Assembly (NCBI GenBank): GCA_943324395.2
Contig: CALPLL020000014.1
Coordinates: 1 to 16,038, forward strand
Reading direction: 5' to 3'
Length of the DNA stretch: 16,038 bases
Source of the DNA: Rhizobium sp. Q54
GTDB taxonomy: Bacteria > Bacteroidota > Bacteroidia > Flavobacteriales > Flavobacteriaceae
Made by a program: the position numbers and the translations under genes. The notes below the pieces were generated by a model that saw only the letters and a program-made list of their open reading frames with translations, did not search any database and had not been told where the DNA came from. Shown here piece by piece: positions 1-7,759 of this stretch (position 1 is the first letter of the stretch; each line of letters begins with the position of its first letter).

Positions 1-56
1 GAGCTAAAGGAAGACATAAGTTGACTGTTTCATCTGAACCAAGACACAAAAAATAA
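1..56 (+). CDS. rpmH: Ribosomal protein L34, C-terminal end (partial, cut by window edge)
   Basis: The frame starting at base 3 reads AKGRHKLTVSSEPRHKK and then stops at TAA (54-56). This is the conserved, strongly basic tail of bacterial ribosomal protein L34, in the form seen in Flavobacteriaceae. Only the last 17 codons and part of one more (bases 1-2, compatible with Arg) are present; the start lies outside the window. L34 is a roughly 50-residue protein of the large ribosomal subunit. A terminator hairpin follows 19 bases after the stop, so the gene probably ends its own transcript before carB. The call rests on recognising this short tail; the match is specific enough that I see no good alternative. 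Confidence 0.88.
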   Translation, partial: AKGRHKLTVSSEPRHKK

Positions 57-75
57 TGTTTATTTAAACATACAT

Positions 76-109
76 AAAGGCGTTACTGTTATTAGTATCG
101 CCTTTTTTT
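76..109 (+). terminator. Rho-independent terminator after rpmH
   Basis: AAAGGCG (76-82) pairs with CGCCTTT (99-105). After one T-T mismatch, TACT (84-87) pairs with AGTA (94-97) around a six-base loop. The T-run covers 103-109. It separates rpmH from carB and implies that carB has its own promoter or depends on read-through. Confidence 0.8.
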
Positions 110-178
110 ATATCTTTAAACTAATAAAAATAAATTTAGGCTAAAAAATAAAACTAACTACACAACACCAACCTACAC

Positions 179-3031
179 ATGCCAAAAGACAATTCAATAA
201 AATCGATTTTAATAATAGGCTCAGGACCTATTGTTATTGGGCAAGCCTGCGAATTTGATTATGCAGGGTCACAATCTGCTCGTTCCATTCGTGAGGAAGG
301 AATAGAAGTGATTTTGATCAATTCAAATCCAGCAACTATTATGACCGACCCTTCAATGGCGGATCATATTTATTTAAAACCATTAACTACAAAATCGATT
401 ATTGAAATTCTAAAAGAGCATCCTCAAATTGACGCTGTTTTACCAACAATGGGTGGACAAACAGCTTTGAATTTATGCTTGGAAGCAGATGAAAAAGGAA
501 TTTGGGAAGATTTTGGTGTACGATTAATAGGTGTTGATATTAATGCAATCAACATTACTGAAGATCGTGAACAATTTAAACAACTATTAGCTAAAATAGG
601 AGTACCTACAGCTCCTGCAAAAACGGCAACTTCCTTCTTAAAAGGAAAAGAAATTGCTCAAGAATTTGGCTTTCCATTAGTAATTAGACCGTCATTTACC
701 TTGGGTGGAACAGGTGCAGCATTTGTTCACCATAAAGAAGAATTTGACGAATTATTGACCAGAGGATTAGAAGCTTCTCCAATTCATGAAGTCTTAATTG
801 ACAAGGCATTAATTGGATGGAAAGAATACGAATTAGAACTTTTACGAGATAAAAATGATAATGTAGTAATTATTTGTTCCATCGAAAATATGGATCCAAT
901 GGGAATTCATACTGGAGATAGTATTACGGTTGCACCTGCGATGACTTTGTCTGATACCACCTTCCAAAAAATGCGTGATATGGCGATTTTGATGATGCGA
1001 AGTATCGGAAATTTTGCTGGAGGTTGTAACGTACAATTTGCAGTTTCCCCTGACGAAAAAGAAGATATAGTTGCCATCGAAATCAACCCTCGTGTATCAA
1101 GATCATCAGCATTAGCATCAAAAGCTACAGGTTATCCAATTGCAAAAATCGCCTCTAAATTGGCTTTAGGGTACCACTTAGATGAATTACAAAATCAAAT
1201 TACAAAATCTACTTCTGCATTATTCGAACCAACACTAGATTATGTAATTGTAAAAATACCACGTTGGAATTTTGACAAATTTGAAGGTGCGGATCGAACT
1301 TTAGGCTTGCAAATGAAATCAGTGGGAGAAGTAATGGGAATTGGCCGTTCCTTCCAAGAAGCATTACATAAAGCCACACAATCATTGGAAATTAAAAGAA
1401 ATGGGCTTGGCGCCGATGGAAAAGGACATAAAAACTACGAGCAAATTATAGAGAAACTAACTTATGCAAGTTGGGATCGAGTATTTGTAATTTATGATGC
1501 AATTGCGATGGGAATACCATTAAGTAGAATTTATGAAATTACAAAAATAGACATGTGGTTTTTGAAACAATATGAAGAACTATTTATTTTACAAAAAGAA
1601 ATTTCCAATTTTAAAGTAGATACTTTACCAAAAGAATTGTTATTAGAAGCTAAACAAAAAGGTTTCGCAGACCGACAAATTGCTCACATGATGGGCTGTT
1701 TAGAAAGTCAAGTTTACAAGTTACGTGAAGAAAAAAATGTAAAACGAGTTTACAAATTGGTTGATACTTGTGCTGCTGAATTTAAAGCAAAAACACCTTA
1801 CTACTACTCTACTTTTGAAGCAGAAATTGAAACTGCCAACGGAACAAAATACGTTGACAACGAAAGTTTTGTGACAGATAAGAAAAAAATAGTTGTATTA
1901 GGCTCAGGGCCAAATAGAATTGGACAAGGAATTGAATTTGATTACTCTTGCGTTCACGGAGTTTTAGCTGCAGCAGAATGTGGCTATGAGACGATAATGA
2001 TCAATTGTAATCCAGAAACTGTTTCAACCGATTTTGATACTGCCGATAAACTGTATTTTGAACCCGTATTTTGGGAACATATTTATGACATCATTAGACA
2101 CGAAAAACCAGAAGGTGTAATTGTGCAATTAGGAGGTCAAACAGCATTAAAATTAGCAGAAAAATTATCTAAGCACGGAATAAAAATCATAGGAACAAGT
2201 TTTGACGCTTTAGATTTAGCTGAAGATAGAGGTCGATTTTCTGAACTTTTAACCGATTTACAAATTCCTTTTCCACAATTTGGAATTGCAGAAACAGCAG
2301 ACGAAGCATCGCAATTGGCTGATGTTTTAGACTTCCCGCTTTTGGTTAGACCTTCCTATGTATTGGGTGGTCAAGGGATGAAAATTGTAATCAATAAGCA
2401 AGAACTTGAAGAACATGTAATCGATTTATTGAAATCTATTCCTGGAAATAAATTGCTTTTAGACCACTATTTAGATGGAGCAATTGAAGCTGAAGCAGAT
2501 GCAATTTGCGATGGTGAAAATGTATATATTATAGGAATAATGGAACACATAGAGCCTTGCGGAGTGCATTCTGGAGATAGTAATGCAACATTACCTCCAT
2601 TTAATCTTGGTGAATTTGTAATGCAACAAATTAAAGACCATACTAAAAAAATTGCGTTGGCGCTGAGAACGGTTGGTTTAATCAACATCCAATTTGCAAT
2701 AAAAGACGATATTGTTTATATAATTGAGGCCAACCCTAGAGCTTCAAGAACGGTTCCATTTATTGCAAAAGCTTATGGCGAGCCTTATGTAAATTATGCA
2801 ACAAAAGTAATGTTGGGTCATAATAAGGTAACCGATTTTAAATTCAATCCGCAATTAAAAGGTTATGCAATTAAACAACCTGTATTCTCATTTAGTAAAT
2901 TCCATGGTGTAAATAAAGCGCTTGGACCAGAAATGAAATCTACAGGAGAAAGCATATTATTTATAGATGATTTGAAGGACGATCAATTCTACGAATTGTA
3001 TTCCAGACGAAAAATGTATTTAAGTAAATAA
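179..3031 (+). CDS. carB: Carbamoyl-phosphate synthase large subunit, lacking the C-terminal allosteric domain
   Basis: CarB makes carbamoyl phosphate from bicarbonate, two ATP and ammonia delivered by the small subunit CarA, feeding pyrimidine and arginine synthesis in the cytosol. The 950-aa protein has the two homologous synthetase halves. The first begins at the N-terminus with GSGPIVIGQACEFDYAG (residues 14-30). The second begins near residue 570 with GSGPNRIGQGIEFDYS (from 575). Each carries an ATP-grasp region with paired signatures (RPSFTLGGTGAAF and RPSYVLGGQGMKI; EINPRVSRSSALASKATGYP and EANPRASRTVPFIAKAYGEP). The region around 405-560 corresponds to the oligomerisation domain. The protein ends shortly after GPEMKSTGE, where the E. 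coli enzyme (1073 aa) continues into the MGS-like domain that binds UMP, IMP and ornithine. That domain is absent. No carA lies next to it. The ATG at 179 gives the usual family N-terminus (MPK..IKSILIIGSGP). Confidence 0.97.
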   Translation: MPKDNSIKSILIIGSGPIVIGQACEFDYAGSQSARSIREEGIEVILINSNPATIMTDPSMADHIYLKPLTTKSIIEILKEHPQIDAVLPTMGGQTALNLCLEADEKGIWEDFGVRLIGVDINAINITEDREQFKQLLAKIGVPTAPAKTATSFLKGKEIAQEFGFPLVIRPSFTLGGTGAAFVHHKEEFDELLTRGLEASPIHEVLIDKALIGWKEYELELLRDKNDNVVIICSIENMDPMGIHTGDSITVAPAMTLSDTTFQKMRDMAILMMRSIGNFAGGCNVQFAVSPDEKEDIVAIEINPRVSRSSALASKATGYPIAKIASKLALGYHLDELQNQITKSTSALFEPTLDYVIVKIPRWNFDKFEGADRTLGLQMKSVGEVMGIGRSFQEALHKATQSLEIKRNGLGADGKGHKNYEQIIEKLTYASWDRVFVIYDAIAMGIPLSRIYEITKIDMWFLKQYEELFILQKEISNFKVDTLPKELLLEAKQKGFADRQIAHMMGCLESQVYKLREEKNVKRVYKLVDTCAAEFKAKTPYYYSTFEAEIETANGTKYVDNESFVTDKKKIVVLGSGPNRIGQGIEFDYSCVHGVLAAAECGYETIMINCNPETVSTDFDTADKLYFEPVFWEHIYDIIRHEKPEGVIVQLGGQTALKLAEKLSKHGIKIIGTSFDALDLAEDRGRFSELLTDLQIPFPQFGIAETADEASQLADVLDFPLLVRPSYVLGGQGMKIVINKQELEEHVIDLLKSIPGNKLLLDHYLDGAIEAEADAICDGENVYIIGIMEHIEPCGVHSGDSNATLPPFNLGEFVMQQIKDHTKKIALALRTVGLINIQFAIKDDIVYIIEANPRASRTVPFIAKAYGEPYVNYATKVMLGHNKVTDFKFNPQLKGYAIKQPVFSFSKFHGVNKALGPEMKSTGESILFIDDLKDDQFYELYSRRKMYLSK

Positions 3032-3060
3032 AAAAAGCCCCAAATCTGGGGCTTTTTTTT
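3031..3060. terminator. Bidirectional terminator shared by carB and the DUF4268 gene
   Basis: GCCCC (3037-3041) pairs with GGGGC (3048-3052) around a six-base loop. The stem is flanked by A6 on the left (3031-3036) and T8 on the right (3053-3060), so a U-run follows the hairpin on either strand. The stop codons of both converging genes touch or overlap the element: carB's TAA ends at 3031, and the minus-strand TAA occupies 3059-3061. Confidence 0.88.
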
Positions 3061-3493
3061 ATTCTATGTCTTTTATATGTTCATCGTATTCGAGGTAAAA
3101 TAGTTCCAAAGCATTCATTTTTTCGAAAAAGAAATCAAATATTTCATCCCAATATTTTGGATTGCTTACGCTAACATTCAACTTTTCGACCCAAATTCTG
3201 CTGATTACTTTACCGTTTTCTAGACTGAAATTTTTCTCGAAAACTAAATCGGAAATAAACTCTTCCTCAAGAATATTTTTTAGCGATTCTAATTTCTCAA
3301 AATATTGAATTCTTTTGATATCATTCCGGCTTTCAATATCTATTTGTACTTGTGCTTTAGTATTTTCAACATAAAATTTAAAAGAAAAATCTTTAATTTT
3401 AGTATTGTACAAAACCCATTTCCGAGGATATTTATTTGCAAATGAAACCCAAAATTCTCTTTTTAGCTTTTGATTTTCTTCTTTACTATACAT
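3059..3493 (-). CDS. DUF4268 domain-containing protein
   Basis: This 144-aa protein starts MYSKEENQKLKREFWVSFANKYPRKW-type sequence and contains IKDFSFKFYVENTKAQVQID, RIQYFEKLESLKNILEEEF and ISRIWVEKLNVSVSNP, which I recognise as the DUF4268 family common in Flavobacteriaceae. It is soluble, highly charged and rich in aromatic residues, with no signal peptide or membrane segment. No biochemical function is established for the stand-alone form. Other DUF4268 domains occur at the ends of nuclease-like or restriction-like proteins, but nothing here shows a catalytic motif. It is transcribed alone, divergently from the Nudix gene and convergent with carB. TATTTTTG on the minus strand (3579-3586) fits the Bacteroidetes -7 box, but no TTG is properly spaced upstream, so I do not call a promoter. 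Confidence 0.85.
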   Translation of the reverse strand: MYSKEENQKLKREFWVSFANKYPRKWVLYNTKIKDFSFKFYVENTKAQVQIDIESRNDIKRIQYFEKLESLKNILEEEFISDLVFEKNFSLENGKVISRIWVEKLNVSVSNPKYWDEIFDFFFEKMNALELFYLEYDEHIKDIE

Positions 3494-3533
3494 TTACTAC
3501 TATTGATTTATTTGTGTGTTGATTTTCAAATAG

Positions 3534-3564
3534 TTGTGAAATTCAATTTAATAATCTACATTTA
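3534..3564 (+). promoter_or_regulatory. Candidate promoter for the Nudix-acyltransferase pair
   Basis: TTG (3534-3536), a 20-base spacer, then TACATTTA (3557-3564). The second box matches seven of eight positions of the Bacteroidetes -7 consensus TAnnTTTG (last base A instead of G). A start of transcription near 3570 would leave a leader of about 25 nt before the ATG at 3597. The match comes from sequence only; in DNA this A/T-rich, partial matches arise by chance. Confidence 0.45.
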
Positions 3565-3596
3565 TAACTAATTAGCTGCAAAAATAGAACATCATT

Positions 3597-4241
3597 ATGG
3601 ATTTTTCAGATTTTTTAAAATATGTTCCAAAAATAAAACAAGAAAAGCTTCTTGCTGAGGAGGCGCACTTAAAAATGGTGCCTGTTGAACGTATTTTGGA
3701 AGTAGAAAAATTCAATACCAGTTCCAATAATCCTAGAAAAGCAGCCGTAATGATGTTGATTTATCCTAAAAACAACAATTCGCATCTTGCTTTAATTGTA
3801 AGAAATACCTATCCAGGAGTTCATTCAGCTCAAATAGGTTTTCCAGGTGGAAAAGTTGAATTAGAAGATGAATCTTTAACCCATACTGCTTTAAGAGAAA
3901 CACACGAAGAAATTGGAATTCATCCCGAAAAAATTGAAGTAATTAAGACATTTACAGAGGTTTTCATACCACCAAGTAATTTTATTGTGGCACCCTTTTT
4001 AGGAATTAGTTATTCTGAATTGGTGTTTATTGAGCAGGAAGAAGAAGTTGCTGGAATAATTGAATTTCCCTTACTTGATTTTTTGAATGAGAAAACAATT
4101 GTAAATAAAATTATGGACACATCTTATGGTAATAATATAGAGGTTCCAACATTTAAAATAAACGAACATTATGTTTGGGGTGCTACAGCGATGATGATGA
4201 GTGAATTGAAAGAAGTGCTAAAAAATTCATTTAAAAATTAA
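3597..4241 (+). CDS. Nudix hydrolase, CoA pyrophosphatase type (NudL-like)
   Basis: The 214-aa protein carries the two linked signatures of CoA pyrophosphatases: the family-specific segment LIVRNTYPGVHSAQIGFPGG (66-85), directly followed by a Nudix box ending in REthEEIGI (100-108). E101, E104 and E105 are the expected metal-binding glutamates. The spacing G-x5-D-x8-RE, rather than the standard G-x5-E-x7-RE, agrees with E. coli NudL. Members split CoA or its oxidised or acylated forms into 3',5'-ADP and 4'-phosphopantetheine; other nucleotide diphosphates cannot be excluded. It is cytosolic, with no signal peptide. The acyltransferase gene starts 34 bases after the stop, so the two are probably co-transcribed, which would fit turnover of CoA or acyl-CoA beside acyl transfer to lipids (inference). 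Confidence 0.9.
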   Translation: MDFSDFLKYVPKIKQEKLLAEEAHLKMVPVERILEVEKFNTSSNNPRKAAVMMLIYPKNNNSHLALIVRNTYPGVHSAQIGFPGGKVELEDESLTHTALRETHEEIGIHPEKIEVIKTFTEVFIPPSNFIVAPFLGISYSELVFIEQEEEVAGIIEFPLLDFLNEKTIVNKIMDTSYGNNIEVPTFKINEHYVWGATAMMMSELKEVLKNSFKN

Positions 4242-4275
4242 TTTGTAAATTAGCCTCCCTAACAGATACTAAAAT

Positions 4276-5049
4276 ATGGTTTTATTTAAACGAAACCCTT
4301 TTGGACATTTACTTTTCCTAAAAAAATGGTTAATTCGAATTTTCGGTGGAATTACCCATAAAAGGTATCGTGGATTCAACCATTTGCAAATTGAAGGCTC
4401 TGAAATTATAAAAACTTTACCTGAAACTAATGTACTGTTTATATCCAACCATCAAACCTATTTTGCCGATGTAGTGGCAATGTTTCACGTATTTAACGCA
4501 AGTTTATCAGGTCGTGACAATTCAATAAAGAACGTTTCCTATTTATTGAATCCTAAGTTAAATATATATTATGTTGCAGCAAAAGAAACGATGCATTCAG
4601 GATTATTACCTAAAATTCTGGCTTATGGAGGTGCAATAACTGTAGAAAGAACTTGGCGTTCCCAAGGTAAAGATGTAACCGAAAAACGTGAAGTGAATCC
4701 GAATGATACTGAAAATATAAGAATTGCCTTAGAAGACGGCTGGGTAATTACTTTTCCACAAGGAACTACAAAATCCTTTAAACCGGTAAGAAAAGGCACG
4801 GCTCACATCATAAAACAATACCGCCCAATTGTTGTTCCAATAGTAATTGATGGTTTCAGACGTTCATTTGATAAAAAAGGATTACGGTTAAAAAAGAAAG
4901 GAATTCAGCAATCATTTGTCATCAAAAAGCCGCTGGAGATTGATTATGATAATGATACAATTGAACAAATCGTTGAAAAAGTTGAATTTGCAATAGAACA
5001 ACATTCTTCATTTTTAAAAGTAGTTCCAGCTGAAGAAGTGGTTAATTAA
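4276..5049 (+). CDS. PlsC-family 1-acyl-sn-glycerol-3-phosphate acyltransferase-like protein
   Basis: The 257-aa protein belongs to the PlsC/LPLAT acyltransferase superfamily, whose members transfer acyl chains to lysophosphatidate or related lysolipids at the inner membrane. The superfamily blocks are visible in order: motif I SNHQTYFADV (57-66), a motif II-like GGAITVERTW (118-127), motif III TFPQGTTKSF (159-168), KGTAHII (173-179) and motif IV VPIVIDGF (187-194). A hydrophobic N-terminal stretch (about 10-25) could bind the membrane. Two motifs deviate: the His and Asp of motif I are five residues apart instead of four, and motif III has Gln where FPEGT has Glu. I recall similar sequences from other flavobacteria, so this is probably a family trait rather than damage. 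The substrate may differ from that of classical PlsC. It is the second gene after the Nudix hydrolase. Confidence 0.85.
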   Translation: MVLFKRNPFGHLLFLKKWLIRIFGGITHKRYRGFNHLQIEGSEIIKTLPETNVLFISNHQTYFADVVAMFHVFNASLSGRDNSIKNVSYLLNPKLNIYYVAAKETMHSGLLPKILAYGGAITVERTWRSQGKDVTEKREVNPNDTENIRIALEDGWVITFPQGTTKSFKPVRKGTAHIIKQYRPIVVPIVIDGFRRSFDKKGLRLKKKGIQQSFVIKKPLEIDYDNDTIEQIVEKVEFAIEQHSSFLKVVPAEEVVN

Positions 5050-5063
5050 ATTTTTATAGAAAC

Positions 5064-6125
5064 CTATAAATTATTGGTTTTATAATAGTTTACCAATAAA
5101 TCAACGAATCTACTATAACCTTCAATTCCATCTTTTTGTTGATTCATTTTAAGAAACCGATCGTAAAATAGATGAAATCCTGTTTCAACAAATGATTCGT
5201 ATTCATTCCAAAAATCTTCACTCTCTTTATAATTTTTAATAATTCCTGGATGAACCGTTTTTAATAATTTTTTAAATTGTTCTTCATCTCTAAATCTCCA
5301 GTTACTAAGACAATAATGTAATGCATGAATGTAACCCGAATATTGGAAATAAATATTTTCGTTATTTATGGAGGCTAAAAAACCAATGAAATTCGCTTCA
5401 CTCTCTGAAGCATAACCTAATTGATGCGCCATTTCATGTGTTACAGTTGTAGGAAAATTATACATTGGAATTTTATCATTGACCTGAGCTTCGTTTGTAA
5501 AAGGATTCAAATAGCCACTAAAACCCATATAACTTAAAGGCCAACTGAAAAGAGATTTTTTTATACTTGGATAATTGTAAGTAAATGATGGCATTTGTTT
5601 AGAAAGAGAATTGTAACCCTTTAAATTCATTTGAAAAACTTGTTCTTGAGAGTAAGGAAAAACAACTTTTAATGCATCGTTTTTAGTGATCTGGGAGTGA
5701 ATAGAATTTGTTTTTGTAATTAATAACTTTGTGAATTTCAATAAATCTTCATTAGAATATTCTTTTTCTAAATTTAATTTATCAAATAATGGAACCCGAT
5801 AATAATTCAAACCCCAAAGTATGTTAAAACAGAAATAAAATACAGAAATGTAACTCAGAATTTTAAGCAATCTATCTTTCCAGAGTAATTTTATGATTTT
5901 GCGATTATTAAAGTAACCTAATAGTAGAAATACTATTGCTAATAAATAACAGAAGTCTCCAATAGAAAAAGGAATAAACCCAAAAATTACCCTTGAAAAA
6001 ATTGAAATATAATTGTAAAGTCCGTTACTGTAAAAATCTTCAATAAATTCAGGAAAAAAGGAAATTACTTGAACAAATACTATTTGAATAAGCAACGCTA
6101 AAGGAAGATAATATTTTTTCTGCAT
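5064..6125 (-). CDS. DUF3810 membrane protein, predicted zinc metallopeptidase
   Basis: The 353-aa protein has three hydrophobic segments near the N-terminus (about 5-23, 43-70 and 87-106), followed by a large domain containing HEMAHQLGYASESEANF (230-246). HEXXH (230-234) gives two zinc-binding histidines and the catalytic Glu. E243, in the SEANF part, is the likely third ligand. This layout matches the DUF3810 family of Bacteroidetes, which is predicted to be proteolytic; I know of no established substrate. It should sit in the inner membrane. The side of the membrane on which the protease domain lies cannot be settled from sequence. The gene runs toward the acyltransferase gene with only 14 bases between stops and no strong terminator. 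It is divergent from pepD. Confidence 0.88.
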   Translation of the reverse strand: MQKKYYLPLALLIQIVFVQVISFFPEFIEDFYSNGLYNYISIFSRVIFGFIPFSIGDFCYLLAIVFLLLGYFNNRKIIKLLWKDRLLKILSYISVFYFCFNILWGLNYYRVPLFDKLNLEKEYSNEDLLKFTKLLITKTNSIHSQITKNDALKVVFPYSQEQVFQMNLKGYNSLSKQMPSFTYNYPSIKKSLFSWPLSYMGFSGYLNPFTNEAQVNDKIPMYNFPTTVTHEMAHQLGYASESEANFIGFLASINNENIYFQYSGYIHALHYCLSNWRFRDEEQFKKLLKTVHPGIIKNYKESEDFWNEYESFVETGFHLFYDRFLKMNQQKDGIEGYSRFVDLLVNYYKTNNL

Positions 6126-6192
6126 AACAATAAAATAGATTGTTAAAGTAACAAATTTTGATGAATTATTATTTTAAAATTATTCTTTTTTA

Positions 6193-6224
6193 TTGTAAAA
6201 CTATCTTGGGTCTTTGTAACTTTG
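6193..6224 (+). promoter_or_regulatory. Promoter of pepD, Bacteroidetes type
   Basis: TTG (6193-6195), a 21-base spacer and TAACTTTG (6217-6224) match the flavobacterial consensus TTG-N17-23-TAnnTTTG at every defined position. Transcription would start near 6231, leaving about 26 nt to the ATG at 6257. That leader is A/T-rich with no Shine-Dalgarno sequence, as usual in this phylum. Confidence 0.75.
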
Positions 6225-6256
6225 GAAAATAAAATTAAGAAATTAAAAATATAGCG

Positions 6257-7720
6257 ATGAGCCAAGAAATTAGAAACCTCGAACCAAAAGCACTTTGGAA
6301 TAAATTTGCCGATTTAAATGCAGTTCCTCGACCTTCAAAAAAGGAAGAACGCGTAATTGAATTTATAAAGAACTTTGGAAATAATTTAGGTTTAGAAACT
6401 TTTGAAGATGAAATTCGAAATGTAATCATCAGAAAACCAGCTACTCCTGGAATGGAAAATAGAAAAGCTTTGGTGCTTCAAGGACATTTAGATATGGTTC
6501 ACCAAAAAAATTCTGACACTGTTTTTGATTTTGACACACAAGGAATTGACATGTACGTTGATGGCGACTGGGTTCGAGCTAGAGGAACAACATTAGGAGC
6601 CGATAATGGATTAGGAGTTGCAATGATTATGGCTATTTTAGAAAGCACTACCATCAAACATCCAGCTATTGATGCTCTATTTACAATAGATGAAGAAACT
6701 GGAATGACAGGAGCATTAAACCTGAAGGGCGGCATATTAAATGGTGAAATCCTATTGAATATGGACACTGAGGAAGATGATGAAATTGATATTGGGTGTG
6801 CTGGTGGAATTGATGTTACTGCGACTAGAAAATACAATGAAGAGGAAATTCCTGAAGGATCTGTTGGATATACAATTACTGTAAAAGGTTTAAATGGCGG
6901 TCACTCAGGAATGGATATTCACAAAGGTTTAGGAAATGCTAATAAAATCATGAACCGATTATTATTTGATGGATTTGAGAATTTTGGACTTCAAGTTGCT
7001 GAAATAAACGGCGGTAGTTTACGAAATGCAATTCCAAGAGAAAGTGTTGCCAAAATTATTGTAGCAAAAATGTACGATGAAGCCTACGTTTTTGACATGC
7101 AAGAAATTATCAATGATATCAAAAATGAATATAAAACTACAGAACCAAATTTAGTTATTGAAATCACAAAATCAGAATTACCTAGTAAAGTAATGGATTT
7201 GGGAGTTCAAGAAGGTATAATACGTTCCATTTATGCAGCTCATAACGGCGTTTATAGAATGAGTGCTGATATGAAGGACTTAGTAGAAACTTCTAATAAT
7301 GTGGCTCGAATAATCATAAAAGAAGGAGAAATTACAATTGGTTGTTTAACCCGTTCTTCTGTAGAAACTTCCAAGTTTGATTTAGCAAATTCCTTACGTT
7401 CAGTATTTGAATTGTGTGGATGTGAAGTTACATTAGCAGGTTCTTACCCAGGATGGACTCCAAATGTAAATTCGGAAATTCTTGATGTTTTGGTTTCAGT
7501 TTATGAAAAACAAAACAACGAAAAACCAAAAGTGGTAGCTTGTCATGCAGGTTTGGAATGTGGTATTTTAGGGACTAATTATCCTGAAATGGATATGATT
7601 TCATTTGGACCAACAATCCATGGAGCTCACTCACCCGATGAAAGAGCGAGTATTAAATCCTCTCAAAAATTTTGGAAATTTGTACTTGAAATATTAGAGA
7701 ATATTCCATTAAAAAAATAA
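6257..7720 (+). CDS. pepD: Aminoacyl-histidine dipeptidase (peptidase family M20)
   Basis: PepD is a cytosolic di-zinc peptidase that cleaves Xaa-His dipeptides such as carnosine and other unspecific dipeptides. The 487-aa length equals that of the family. Expected metal-site residues are present: H77 in LQGHLDMV (74-81), D116 in GADNG (bridging), E146/E147 in TIDEETG (catalytic base and ligand), D170 in NMDTEE, and H458 in HGAHSPDE. The stretch GLNGGHSGMDIHKGLGNA (from about 214) matches the lid/dimerisation domain of M20C enzymes. It stands alone between its own promoter and a terminator. Nothing is odd in length or motifs. Exact substrate range cannot be read from sequence. Confidence 0.95.
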   Translation: MSQEIRNLEPKALWNKFADLNAVPRPSKKEERVIEFIKNFGNNLGLETFEDEIRNVIIRKPATPGMENRKALVLQGHLDMVHQKNSDTVFDFDTQGIDMYVDGDWVRARGTTLGADNGLGVAMIMAILESTTIKHPAIDALFTIDEETGMTGALNLKGGILNGEILLNMDTEEDDEIDIGCAGGIDVTATRKYNEEEIPEGSVGYTITVKGLNGGHSGMDIHKGLGNANKIMNRLLFDGFENFGLQVAEINGGSLRNAIPRESVAKIIVAKMYDEAYVFDMQEIINDIKNEYKTTEPNLVIEITKSELPSKVMDLGVQEGIIRSIYAAHNGVYRMSADMKDLVETSNNVARIIIKEGEITIGCLTRSSVETSKFDLANSLRSVFELCGCEVTLAGSYPGWTPNVNSEILDVLVSVYEKQNNEKPKVVACHAGLECGILGTNYPEMDMISFGPTIHGAHSPDERASIKSSQKFWKFVLEILENIPLKK

Positions 7721-7727
7721 ATGATAT

Positions 7728-7759
7728 AAAAAACGCCCTTTAATAAGGGCGTTTTTTTT
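7728..7759. terminator. Bidirectional terminator shared by pepD and the four-gene operon
   Basis: AACGCCCTT (7732-7740) pairs with AAGGGCGTT (7745-7753) around the loop TAAT. A6 lies left of the GC stem (7728-7733) and T8 right of it (7752-7759), so a U-run follows on both strands. The minus-strand stop TAA (7758-7760) is partly made from the T-run. Confidence 0.92.

Noticed and set aside
131..138. TAAATTTA as a -7 box for carB
   Set aside because: Seven of eight positions fit, but no TTG occurs 17-23 bases upstream, and such matches are expected by chance in this A/T-rich leader.
842..1036. 64-aa minus-strand open frame inside carB
   Set aside because: It lies wholly within the strongly conserved carB frame, has no recognisable domain and no promoter; a shadow frame.
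2467..2688. 73-aa minus-strand open frame inside carB
   Set aside because: It is antisense to conserved ATP-grasp codons, and its Cys/Ser/Pro-rich composition is typical of a shadow frame.
5059..5081. Possible terminator between the converging acyltransferase and DUF3810 genes (AAACC / GGTTT)
   Set aside because: The stem is only five or six pairs, the loop is 11 bases and no T-run follows on either strand. A terminator may be missing or not of the intrinsic type.
6235..6429. 64-aa minus-strand open frame over the start of pepD
   Set aside because: It overlaps a clear promoter and the conserved pepD N-terminus on the other strand; no family resemblance.
6499..6837. 112-aa minus-strand open frame inside pepD
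   Set aside because: It is antisense to the metal-site region of pepD; low-complexity Ser/Ile/Pro content and no domain.
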